From contig CANMWK010000022.1 of assembly GCA_947501615.1 (NCBI GenBank), positions 1-64,000 on the forward strand: a DNA stretch of 64,000 nt, given 5' to 3'. Under the pieces are notes generated by a model. It was not told the origin of the DNA, did not search any database, and worked only from the letters and a program-made list of their open reading frames with translations. Made by a program: the position numbers and the translations under genes. Origin of the DNA: an uncultured Tenacibaculum sp. GTDB lineage: Bacteria; Bacteroidota; Bacteroidia; Flavobacteriales; Flavobacteriaceae. Shown piece by piece: positions 45,304-53,144 of this stretch (the first letter of the stretch is position 1; every line of letters starts with the position of its first letter).

Positions 45304-46359
45304 CTATTCTTTAATGATTTTAATTTCAAATAGTTTACCCCAATGTTTACCTGTAACGAACAAACGATCGTTTTTAGTATCATAAGCAATACCATTTAAA
45401 ACATCATCAGATTCTAATTTCTGTTCCTTTAATATAGTCTGACGCAAACTCTTCATGTCAATCAAAGCCTCAACAATGCCAGAACTAGGATCAATAATAG
45501 CTATTGTAGGTTTTATTTCTTTACCTGTTTTCCAGTAGTTTGAGTAGATTTTACTATCTATATATTCTATTTCATTAAGTTTATTGATAGACTTCTTTAG
45601 TGCGTATACTTGAATATTTCTTTTTTCTTTTTGTGTAGCAGGATCTAAAAACCAAATCTTATTTGTACCATCAGTTTTTATTAATTCTTTTTCGTTATGA
45701 GACAAACCCCAACCTTGTTTACTGTTTAAATAGTAAAACTCTTTTTTCTGCTGAAATGTTTCTAAATCAAATACAAAACCTTTATTGTACTGCCACGTTA
45801 ACCAAAAAATTTCATCTCCATAGATGGTCATACCTTCTCCAAAATACTTTTCATCAAGATTGTATTTTTGTAAAACTTCACCTGTCTCAATATCAACTTT
45901 ACGTAATGTTGATTTCCCTCTTCTTCCTGTAGTTTCATACAAGTATCCGTTATAATATTCTAAACCTTGTGTATAGGCATTCTTATCATGTGGATAGGTG
46001 TTTACGATTTCAAATCTGTAAACTTTAGGTTTTACATTAGAATAAAGCTCTACACTAGAATGAATTTTTTCCACTTTGCCAGCAATAAATACAAGTGCAG
46101 TTATTTTATGCTTACCTGGGAGTAAATCTTTAGTTTCTAAAACAGCTTTGTTATTTTTAACCTCAAGCTCTTTATCAAGAAAGAAAAGCCTAACACTATC
46201 ATTAGATTTTCCATTAGCTTCACTTACACTAATATCAATTTTATCACCTAAAGTAGCATTTTTTGTATTTTGTATTTTGAAATTGTAATTAGCTTCACTG
46301 CATGAAGTTAGAGTGAATACTAAGGCAATTATGATACTTGACAAATACGAAATTTTCAT
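45304..46359 (-). CDS. Glutaminyl-peptide cyclotransferase (beta-propeller type), lipoprotein
   Basis: The 351-residue protein has a lipobox LTSC (Cys about 20) and a short beta domain before a five-bladed propeller (about 110-350). Motifs typical of plant/bacterial-type glutaminyl cyclase include YPHDKNAYTQGLEYY, TGRRGKSTLR, FGEGMTIYG and LNGIAYD. It converts N-terminal Gln to pyroglutamate on exported proteins, which is frequent in Bacteroidota where signal peptidase exposes Gln (several SAQ/FAQ sites are seen in this window). It is the first gene of a two-gene leftward operon with the beta-helix lipoprotein. Confidence 0.92.
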   Translation of the reverse strand: MKISYLSSIIIALVFTLTSCSEANYNFKIQNTKNATLGDKIDISVSEANGKSNDSVRLFFLDKELEVKNNKAVLETKDLLPGKHKITALVFIAGKVEKIHSSVELYSNVKPKVYRFEIVNTYPHDKNAYTQGLEYYNGYLYETTGRRGKSTLRKVDIETGEVLQKYNLDEKYFGEGMTIYGDEIFWLTWQYNKGFVFDLETFQQKKEFYYLNSKQGWGLSHNEKELIKTDGTNKIWFLDPATQKEKRNIQVYALKKSINKLNEIEYIDSKIYSNYWKTGKEIKPTIAIIDPSSGIVEALIDMKSLRQTILKEQKLESDDVLNGIAYDTKNDRLFVTGKHWGKLFEIKIIKE

Positions 46360-46419
46360 ATGAAATATGGTTGATTGTTTTAGTTCATTAATTATATTAC
46401 AAATAAAGCAATTTATTTG

Positions 46420-46449
46420 TTTGCAATTTAAAAAAAAGGGTTAAATTTG
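46420..46449 (+). promoter_or_regulatory. Promoter of the L31 gene
   Basis: TTTG at 46420-46423 (-33) and TAAATTTG at 46442-46449 (-7, exact consensus) are separated by 18 bases, the best promoter match in the window. Transcription would start near 46455, giving a leader of about 90 bases. Confidence 0.75.
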
Positions 46450-46487
46450 CACCCTCAAATAGCCATTGCAGGTTTTTGATTTTATTA

Positions 46488-46524
46488 GAATGCGTTTAAA
46501 GCTTTACCAATTTTAAACAAATTC
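46488..46524 (+). promoter_or_regulatory. Hairpin in the 5' leader of the L31 gene (possible autoregulatory site)
   Basis: GAAT (46488-46491) pairs with ATTC (46521-46524), and GTTTAAA (46494-46500) with TTTAAAC (46512-46518), with a two-base internal loop between the stems and an 11-base loop at the tip. Ribosomal-protein leaders often bind their own product; here this is inference from position and structure. Confidence 0.45.
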
Positions 46525-46547
46525 GCACTAAGTTAAAAGTTTTAAAG

Positions 46548-46799
46548 ATGAAAAAAGGTATACACCCAGAAAATTATAGAATGGTGGCTTTTAAAGATAT
46601 GTCTAACGGAGATGTATTCTTAACAAGATCAACAGCTAATACAAAAGAAACTCTAGAAGTAGAAGGAGTAGAGTATCCATTAGTTAAGTTAGAAATTTCT
46701 AGAACGTCTCATCCATTCTACACAGGTAAGTCTAAGTTAGTAGATACTGCAGGACGTATAGATAAGTTTAAAAACAAATACGCAAAGTTTAAAAAGTAA
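46548..46799 (+). CDS. rpmE2: 50S ribosomal protein L31 type B (zinc-free)
   Basis: The 83-residue protein begins MKKGIHPENYRMVAFKDMS, contains SRTSHPFYTGK and ends KNKYAKFKK. It has no Cys at all, so it is the C-minus (type B) form that replaces zinc-binding L31 and can be the only copy in Bacteroidota. It binds the ribosome near the central protuberance. It has a strong promoter, a structured leader and its own terminator. Confidence 0.96.
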   Translation: MKKGIHPENYRMVAFKDMSNGDVFLTRSTANTKETLEVEGVEYPLVKLEISRTSHPFYTGKSKLVDTAGRIDKFKNKYAKFKK

Positions 46800-46819
46800 A
46801 CTTTTCAAACATAAAAATG

Positions 46820-46851
46820 AAAAAGCACTAACATTGTTAGTGCTTTTTTTG
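46820..46851 (+). terminator. Terminator of the L31 gene
   Basis: AAAGCACTAAC and GTTAGTGCTTT form a perfect stem with a three-base loop, followed by a T run. Confidence 0.92.
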
Positions 46852-46900
46852 TATCATAAATCTTGTATCTTAGCGTGTGTAACTAACAAAAGACAAAAAA

Positions 46901-48412
46901 ATGAGAGATACCATAATAGCAATAGTTGTTGTTATCAATGTATTATGTGGTGTATTAGTATATTTTAGTCCAGCTTTAGGGAACTATATTTTACTAGGAA
47001 TAGCATCAATTATCACTTTATTAGGTGTTTATGATGCCTTTATACAAAAAAATCATTCCCTATTAAGAGCTTTTCCAATTATAGCTAGGTTACGTTGGTT
47101 TTTTGAAGAAGAGCGCGAAAAAATACAACAATATTTTATTGAAGATGATTTAAATGGTACTCCAATAAATAGAGAAAAAAGAAGTATTGTATATCAGAGA
47201 GCAAAAAAAGAAACAGAAACAGTTCCTTTTGGAACGCAACATAATGTTTATGAAAAAGGTTATGAGTTTGTAAAACATTCTCTATTTCCAACAGATCATC
47301 ATACTATAGGAGGAGAAGATATCACTATTGGTTCAGATAAATGTAAACAAAAATATACGGGTTCTATTATTAATATTTCTGCAATGTCTTTTGGATCTTT
47401 AAGTAAAAATGCAATTAAAGCTTTAAACCAAGGTGCAAAAATGGGTGATTTTGCCCATAATACAGGTGAAGGAGGAATTTCACCCTATCATTTACAAGGA
47501 GGAGATTTAATATTTCAGGTAGGAACAGGGTACTTCGGAGCAGGAAAAACAATAGATGGTAAACGCTATTTTGATGATGAAATTTTTAAAGAAAATGCAA
47601 CCAGACCTGAGGTTAAAATGATTGAAATTAAATTGTCTCAAGGAGCGAAACCTGGGCATGGAGGAATTTTACCTGCCAAGAAAAATACGGAAGAGATTTC
47701 TAAAATTAGGGCTGTAGAACCTTTTACAAGGGTAGACTCACCTCCTGGACATTCTGCGTTTTCAAACTTTAAAGAAATGATTACTTTTCTTCAGAAAGTA
47801 AGAAATCTTAGTGAAGGTAAACCTATTGGAATAAAGTTTTGTGTAGGTAATAATGAAGAAATAGAAGAAATGATTAAAACATTTTCTGAATCTAATAATT
47901 ACCCTGATTTTATTGCAGTTGATGGAGGAGAAGGCGGTACAGGTTCGGCACCATTAGAATTTTCTAATTATGTAGGTACTCCATTATTTGATGGACTTGC
48001 TTTTGTAAAGAAAACACTAAAAAAATATAATTTAGAACATCAAATAAAAATTATAGCTAGTGGTAAAGCGATTGATGCTTTTGATATTATAAAATTGAAA
48101 GCATTAGGAGCCGATGCGATAGGTATGGCTAGGAGTTTTATGTTGAGTTTAGGTTGCATACAGGCAAGAGAATGCAACTTAGATACTTGTCCTGTTGGTG
48201 TTGCTACTCAAAATGAAGATTTAGTTGAGGCTTTAGTTGTAGAGGATAAAAATGTTCGTGTTAAAAATTATCATAGCAAAACTATTTTAGCTGTTAAAGA
48301 AGTGGTTGCAGCTATGGGAAAACACTCTATAGATGAAATTGAGGCTAAAGATGTTTTTAGGAGAAATAAAGCAGGAGATTTAACCTCTTTAGAGGAAATT
48401 TATTTCTCGTAA
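46901..48412 (+). CDS. FMN-binding glutamate-synthase family protein
   Basis: The 503-residue protein has one or two N-terminal membrane helices (about 5-42) ahead of a GltB-like central/FMN domain: SAMSFGSLSKNA, HNTGEGGISPYH, QGAKPGHGG and DGGEGGTGS. The Cys cluster ECNLDTCPVGVATQ fits the 3Fe-4S site of the large subunit. It lacks the amidotransferase domain, so it is not a full glutamate synthase; such archaeal-type, membrane-anchored proteins have unknown donors. A near-consensus -7 box (TATCTTAG) lies around 46866-46873. Confidence 0.9.
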   Translation: MRDTIIAIVVVINVLCGVLVYFSPALGNYILLGIASIITLLGVYDAFIQKNHSLLRAFPIIARLRWFFEEEREKIQQYFIEDDLNGTPINREKRSIVYQRAKKETETVPFGTQHNVYEKGYEFVKHSLFPTDHHTIGGEDITIGSDKCKQKYTGSIINISAMSFGSLSKNAIKALNQGAKMGDFAHNTGEGGISPYHLQGGDLIFQVGTGYFGAGKTIDGKRYFDDEIFKENATRPEVKMIEIKLSQGAKPGHGGILPAKKNTEEISKIRAVEPFTRVDSPPGHSAFSNFKEMITFLQKVRNLSEGKPIGIKFCVGNNEEIEEMIKTFSESNNYPDFIAVDGGEGGTGSAPLEFSNYVGTPLFDGLAFVKKTLKKYNLEHQIKIIASGKAIDAFDIIKLKALGADAIGMARSFMLSLGCIQARECNLDTCPVGVATQNEDLVEALVVEDKNVRVKNYHSKTILAVKEVVAAMGKHSIDEIEAKDVFRRNKAGDLTSLEEIYFS

Positions 48413-48439
48413 AGATGTTATACTATTTAAATATTTTTT

Positions 48440-49531
48440 TTGGAAACATTACTTCAGTTTAAAGAACAGAAATACGAATTACATAGATATCCTGTAACTA
48501 GTGATAAATCATTAAAAGCTTGGAGTAGCATTGAGTTATTAGCTCTTGACTATATACAAGATAAGAATTTTGAAAGTTATCATGTATTTAATGATAGGTT
48601 TGGTGTATGGAATTGTGTATTACATGGTAAGCAAGTAACTACAATTTGGACTTACGCTAGTCAAGTAAAAGCAATTAAAAATAACTTAGCTGTAAATAAT
48701 TTAGCTGTAAATTCAGCCTCTTTTCTAGAGCCTTTAACAGCATATGGAACTATTGATTGTGCTTTAATTAAGGTGCCCAAATCGTTGGAGCTGTTTGAGT
48801 TGTTTTTAACAAACATCTACGAGAGTGTTCATGAAAACTCAGTGATTATTTGTGGGTTTATGACCAAACATTTTAGTACATCAATTTTAAAAATAGCATC
48901 TAATTATTTTGAGGATGTTACGCAAACGAAAGCATGGAAAAAGTCTAGATTACTAATCTTAAAAAGCCCCCAAAAAAGAGTGTTTAAAAAAGAGTTACTT
49001 AAAACTATTTTTTGGAAAGATGAGGTTTTAAAGCAATATTATGGAGTGTTTTCATCTAAAGGTATAGATATTGGTACTCAATTCCTATTGGAAAACCTAG
49101 AGGTTCTTCAAAATGAAACTCATGTGTTAGACGTAGCTTCTGGAAATGGTATTATAGCTAGAGAAATACTTAGATTGAATGGTAAAAGTAAACTAACAGT
49201 ACTAGATGATTTTAATTTGGCTATTGCTTCTTCTAAGCTCAACTTACCTCAAGACCAAACAACTTTTATTTGTGATAATAATTTAAACTCTTTACCTAAA
49301 CAGTATTTTGATTTAATAGTTAGTAATCCTCCATTTCATTTTGAATATGAGAATAATATTGAAGTTAGTATTCATCTATTTATTCAAATAAAAGCTTGCT
49401 TAAAACCACAAGGTCGTTTTGTTTTAGTAGCTAACAAACACTTAAATTATAAAGTACATTTAAAAAAGCTTTTTAAAACTGTAATTGTTATAAATTCAAA
49501 CAAAAAGTTTGAAATTCTATCCTGTTCTTAG
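48440..49531 (+). CDS. RsmC/RlmG-like rRNA guanine N2-methyltransferase
   Basis: The 363-residue protein has a C-terminal class I methyltransferase domain (SAM motif VLDVASGNG, about 216-224; catalytic motif SNPPFH, about 295-300, typical of G-N2 methylation) and a degenerate N-terminal domain, as in RsmC (16S G1207) or RlmG (23S G1835). Which site is modified cannot be told. The start taken is TTG, just after a run of eight T. An ATG at 48415 is one base out of frame with it, so a run-length change would extend the gene by eight residues. It lies 27 bases after the preceding stop. Confidence 0.85.
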   Translation: METLLQFKEQKYELHRYPVTSDKSLKAWSSIELLALDYIQDKNFESYHVFNDRFGVWNCVLHGKQVTTIWTYASQVKAIKNNLAVNNLAVNSASFLEPLTAYGTIDCALIKVPKSLELFELFLTNIYESVHENSVIICGFMTKHFSTSILKIASNYFEDVTQTKAWKKSRLLILKSPQKRVFKKELLKTIFWKDEVLKQYYGVFSSKGIDIGTQFLLENLEVLQNETHVLDVASGNGIIAREILRLNGKSKLTVLDDFNLAIASSKLNLPQDQTTFICDNNLNSLPKQYFDLIVSNPPFHFEYENNIEVSIHLFIQIKACLKPQGRFVLVANKHLNYKVHLKKLFKTVIVINSNKKFEILSCS

Positions 49532-49739
49532 TTGTCTGTTAAAATGATGATGTTTTTAAGGATTGTATAAAGTGTAATAAAATTATGTTTTTGTTAAATA
49601 TTTATTAATATAAGGGTGTTTTTGTTAGGTCTTTTTTTGTTTTTAGACTACTGTAATGTGAAATATTAATCTTATATTGCAGTAAGGTGTTATTAATAAC
49701 TAACACAGTACTTTAATTAATTTTTAATCCCTATCCCTT

Positions 49740-50027
49740 ATGAAATTAAATAATAGTATCCAGAATGTTGATAAAGAACAAATAAAGTATCTTAAATTTC
49801 CTAAAAAGGAAGTGTTAGCCAAAAGAAATGATCAGATTAACAGAAATCTAGACTTGAAAAGAGCGCTTTCACTTGGAAATCTTGAAAGACAAAAAGTGAA
49901 AATTGTTTTTGTAGATCAAGAAGGTTATAAAAGAGTAGAAACTACTGTCTGGGGAGTTACAGATGCATCTGTAATTCTAAAGAGGTCTACTTTAATTCCA
50001 TTACAAAGAATTATTAGTGTAGCTTGA
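49740..50027 (+). CDS. Uncharacterised basic protein, 95 residues
   Basis: No family was recognised. The N-terminal 50 residues are Lys/Asn/Arg-rich (VLAKRNDQINRNLDLKRA) and probably helical. The C-terminal half has strands (KVKIVFVDQEGYKRVETTVWG, then SVILKRSTLIPLQRIISVA) that look like a small SH3-like or Sm-like barrel. There is no signal peptide, so a cytoplasmic nucleic-acid-associated role is possible but unproven. The gap of 210 bases before it is AT-rich. It is followed by a terminator. Confidence 0.75.
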   Translation: MKLNNSIQNVDKEQIKYLKFPKKEVLAKRNDQINRNLDLKRALSLGNLERQKVKIVFVDQEGYKRVETTVWGVTDASVILKRSTLIPLQRIISVA

Positions 50028-50050
50028 AAAGAAAATTATTTGAATTGATG

Positions 50051-50083
50051 AAACCCCAATAAACTTTGTTTACTGGGGTTTTT
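50051..50083. terminator. Bidirectional terminator
   Basis: AAACCCCA..TAAAC pairs with GTTTA..TGGGGTTT across one mismatch, flanked by A and T runs, between the basic-protein gene and the convergent outer-membrane gene. Confidence 0.85.
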
Positions 50084-50089
50084 AATTTT

Positions 50090-50737
50090 TTATAAGTAAT
50101 ACGAGAGCCCAAATGAAATATTTGAAGCGTTAAAATGGAAATTGAAATTTTGCGAATTTCCCTTGCTTACATTTTGAGTTATTATGTTTTCGCTTTTATT
50201 ATTTCTATTTAAATATTGTAAAGCTCCTATATTTGATTGAAAAGCTAACTTTTTTGTTATAAATACATTGCCCCCAGGTCTTAATGATATTGTATATGTA
50301 TTCCCTGTCGATCTATATTGAGAATTATTGGAGTTAAATTTAGAATATGAGTACCCTAACTCTCCCTGTAATGAAAAAGCTAAAAAATTATTTATAGGGA
50401 ACAGTTTTCTAATATTTGGTGCTACAGAGTATTCATTTCTATAATTACTGTTTTCACTAGTTTGACTAAAATTTTCATCTTCATAATATCCATAGCCTAT
50501 AATTAGTCCAATGGAAACATTATTTTCCAGAAAATAAGAAATGTTTGGTTTTATACTAAAGTTAAAATTATTTGTTTCTGCAATAGAAGATCCTTCTATC
50601 TCATTTTTACTGGAGCTTAATGATAATTGTCCACCAATGTTCCAAGTTCCTTTTTCAATAGCAAGTTTCCCCTCTTTATTTTGTGCTTTCATAGCAAAAA
50701 AACAAATGAAGATTTTTAAGAATAATAGTTTTTTCAT
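50090..50737 (-). CDS. Outer-membrane beta-barrel protein
   Basis: The 215-residue protein has a signal peptide (about 1-19, ending MKAQ) followed by eight or more alternating strands, Asn/Ser-rich loops and a C-terminal aromatic strand (FGLSYYL), the usual end of a transmembrane barrel. It resembles the small OmpW/porin-like 'outer membrane beta-barrel' families. No partner or ligand can be assigned. It is probably monocistronic; the upstream gap to EcsC carries no clear promoter consensus. Confidence 0.8.
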   Translation of the reverse strand: MKKLLFLKIFICFFAMKAQNKEGKLAIEKGTWNIGGQLSLSSSKNEIEGSSIAETNNFNFSIKPNISYFLENNVSIGLIIGYGYYEDENFSQTSENSNYRNEYSVAPNIRKLFPINNFLAFSLQGELGYSYSKFNSNNSQYRSTGNTYTISLRPGGNVFITKKLAFQSNIGALQYLNRNNKSENIITQNVSKGNSQNFNFHFNASNISFGLSYYL

Positions 50738-50899
50738 GTAAAAAAAATTTAATTGGTTTTTACGATGCTAAAACTATTTTAGAACTAATTTTTTTTATTC
50801 CAATGAAGTGTTAATTTCTAGTTACAAAAACTATAAATAGTCCTTGTAATTTTCAGTGATTTTGTTAATTTCTACCAATAACTTAGAAATTAACAAAAA

Positions 50900-51703
50900 T
50901 TAATTAAGCGCATTATAGTGTTCCTTAATTATATCTTTCCCATAGTGCCGTTCTAATTTACGTATCATAAAATGACCTTTCGCCATATCTTGAAAATGAG
51001 AAATGAAAAGGGTGTTAATTAATGCTCCTCCAGCTGCACCTATTATAGGTACCGATTGTGCGATTGATTTTTCAGTAACTTGTATTCCGAAACGTTCTGC
51101 GATTTTACTAATTATATTTAAAAATACAGTGGTTCCTTCTAATAATACACCTTGTTCAGCAACGTATTTATTTGCCTGCACCATAGTGTTAGATAAAAAT
51201 GCTCTAGTTGCATAGTAGGTAGATTCTATATTGTCATCTTCGATACTATTCCCTCCTAAAGCAAAAACTTCTAAACAAGCCAACTTGGTGTTTGTTTCTT
51301 TTATCGGTTCTCCATAAGATTGTGCTATATCTGCAATCGAACGTAATATTATTGTTGTTGTGAGTGGTAATTCCACAGCTAAACCTGTAACTCCGAATAA
51401 TCCACCTATAGAGCCTGTAGCACCTACAGCTATTTTATGTAGTAAATTATTTGGCTTTTCTTGTTGTTTTTCTTTTATCGTAAATATAGCAGCATCAGCA
51501 GCTTTTAGTAAAGAAGTTTGGGTAATGTCACTTAGTTTTTCGTTCCAGTTTTTAGGAAGCATTTCTAAACCTTTTTGAATAGGATTTCCTATGATATTAC
51601 TCAATTTAATTGCTATGCCAGGATTTTCTAATAAGTTTTTAGCTATTTTTAAGTTTTTTATATCTTCTTCATTAAGTTTTTTTCTCAATTGATTCATAAA
51701 CAT
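50900..51703 (-). CDS. EcsC family protein
   Basis: The 267-residue protein shows the EcsC-type core: helical, with a glycine-rich hydrophobic stretch AVGATGSIGGLFGVTGLAVELP, ILRSIADIAQSYGE and the late motif SVPIIGAAGGALINTLF followed by a helix ending HYGKDI. EcsC proteins are widespread but of unknown function; the hydrophobic Gly/Ala hairpins suggest membrane interaction. The first ATG (51703) and one two codons later are both possible starts. It stands alone next to a gene-free region. Confidence 0.85.
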   Translation of the reverse strand: MFMNQLRKKLNEEDIKNLKIAKNLLENPGIAIKLSNIIGNPIQKGLEMLPKNWNEKLSDITQTSLLKAADAAIFTIKEKQQEKPNNLLHKIAVGATGSIGGLFGVTGLAVELPLTTTIILRSIADIAQSYGEPIKETNTKLACLEVFALGGNSIEDDNIESTYYATRAFLSNTMVQANKYVAEQGVLLEGTTVFLNIISKIAERFGIQVTEKSIAQSVPIIGAAGGALINTLFISHFQDMAKGHFMIRKLERHYGKDIIKEHYNALN

Positions 51704-51952
51704 GCAATTTTCAAATTTAAGTATGTACTTAAGTGTCTTATCTTTTTAATTTTTCATAAATATACTAAACTATTTTAATACCTTTTTTTACTAAAATTTT
51801 CATAATGTATTTGAAAAACAGTAGAGTAGATTTTTTTCTAAATTGTTTTTTCTAAAAAAATAAACAAAACCACTCGTCTTAACATATGTTAATTTCAGCA
51901 GGCTTAAGTTGTGTATTTATCTTATTTGTAGTGTTTTAATGTTTTTTGTGAT

Positions 51953-52035
51953 TAAATTTGTTTTGGGATTATTTCAGAATTATTAACACTTGGGAGGAGG
52001 AAACGGTTTATATATAAAACTGTTTCCTTTTTTAG
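51953..52035 (+). ncRNA. Candidate short RNA with promoter and terminator
   Basis: TAAATTTG (51953-51960) is an exact -7 box. About 40 bases later GGAAAC-GTTT pairs with AAAC-GTTTCC (about 51999-52027), followed by six T. The transcript would be about 70 bases with an exposed GGGAGGAGG stretch on the left of the stem. A -33 element at the usual spacing is not clear. Confidence 0.4.
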
Positions 52036-52261
52036 TTTTCCTTAATTAGGATAAATTTAATATTGTATTAACAGAGTTATGTTTAAAAAAGATGTATCTT
52101 GCTATTGGCTATGAAAGTAATTGCTATATAGCTTTCATTTTTATTTTATGATTATACAGTTTGAGTTTATTAAATGATAAACTTTTAGAAGCTATTATGA
52201 TTTAAATTATAGAGGGGTTTTGTTTAAATCTTAAAATTACTTAGCTAAAAAAAATTGAAAA

Positions 52262-52368
52262 CTTCATATAACACAAATCATTTTGGGGTAAAACGTGGTG
52301 TTATATTTTCAATTAAAAATTTGCCGCAACTCAATACATTTAATACTTCTGAGTTGCGGTTTCTTTTT
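52262..52368 (+). ncRNA. Candidate structured RNA or attenuator upstream of pirin
   Basis: Hairpin 1 pairs ATATAACAC (52266-52274) with GTGTTATAT (52298-52306) and has an inner CATTTT/AAAA-TG helix capped by GGGGT. Hairpin 2 pairs GCCGCAACTCA (52323-52333) with TGAGTTGCGGT (52350-52360) and is followed by TTTCTTTTT, an intrinsic terminator. The whole is about 105 bases and ends 64 bases before the pirin gene. It may be an independent small RNA or a leader that attenuates pirin. Confidence 0.5.
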
Positions 52369-52431
52369 GCTCTTTTTTAATGTAATTTTCTTTATCCGAA
52401 ATAGACTAAGTTCTTGTAAGAACCAAAGTAA

Positions 52432-53109
52432 ATGAAAAATATAATAGAAAAACTAGATAAAAACTCCATAGAAACTGGTGGTTTTCACGGGATTATTCAG
52501 AAGAGGTTGATTGTAAATTCTAAATATGGACCAAGATCTGGCGTAAAAGATGGAACTTGGGAAGGAATTGGTAATCTAGTATACTTGGCAGATAGTTGGT
52601 TTGAAGAAGGAGTCGCTACGGGTTTGCATCCGCATCAATATATAGATGTATTAACTTTTGTAGTAGATGGGCAATTAGATCACGAAGGTTCTTTAGAGCA
52701 TGGTGTAAGTTTACAGTCGTTAGATTTTCAGGTTCAAAAATCTGGAAAAGAAGGTTTCATGCATAATGAAGTTAATAAAGGAAAAGAGACAACTAGAATG
52801 TTGCAGCTGTGGTTAATACCTGAAAGAGTAGAGGATAGGGCTAGTTTTAGAGTTCATAAAGCAGAAAAAGATAAGATTATAAATGTGTATGGAGAAAAAG
52901 ATGGTAATACTACACAAATAGATGTTGCAAATTTATCTAGAACAAAAAGTTACACTTCAAATAGAGAAAGTATAGTGTATGTCGTTAAAGGTACTATTGA
53001 AGTAGCAGGAGAGCTTGTAAATGAAGGGGTGTTATTATCTGTAAGTGCTAATACTATAATCAATGCTGTTAATGACACCTTATTGATTATTTCATACATA
53101 GATAAATAA
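52432..53109 (+). CDS. Pirin family cupin protein
   Basis: The 225-residue bicupin has metal-ligand motifs LHPHQYIDVLTFV (His pair) and GFMHNE (His and Glu) of the pirin/YhhW type. The C-terminal cupin half is short. YhhW-like pirins can cleave quercetin; other pirins act as redox-sensing regulators, so the role here is open. The start ATG follows a GTTCTT/AAGAAC inverted repeat, a possible regulator site. It is followed by a terminator. Confidence 0.9.
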   Translation: MKNIIEKLDKNSIETGGFHGIIQKRLIVNSKYGPRSGVKDGTWEGIGNLVYLADSWFEEGVATGLHPHQYIDVLTFVVDGQLDHEGSLEHGVSLQSLDFQVQKSGKEGFMHNEVNKGKETTRMLQLWLIPERVEDRASFRVHKAEKDKIINVYGEKDGNTTQIDVANLSRTKSYTSNRESIVYVVKGTIEVAGELVNEGVLLSVSANTIINAVNDTLLIISYIDK

Positions 53110-53111
53110 AA

Positions 53112-53140
53112 CGAAGCCTTGCAATTTGCAAGGCTTTGTT
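53112..53140 (+). terminator. Terminator of pirin
   Basis: AAGCCTTGC (53114-53122) pairs with GCAAGGCTT (53128-53136) around a five-base loop, then TGTT. It lies just after the stop and close to the convergent gcvP stop. Confidence 0.8.
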
Positions 53141-53144
53141 AGTG

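Larger units (their letters stand above)
51704..52431. other. Gene-free region with two candidate small RNAs
   Basis: About 730 bases without a coding frame. It contains a promoter-like box with a short terminator-ended segment (51953-52035) and a two-hairpin structured segment ending in a terminator (52262-52368). A six-base inverted repeat GTTCTT-GT-AAGAAC at 52410-52423 lies just ahead of the pirin start. The remainder is AT-rich and featureless. Confidence 0.6.
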
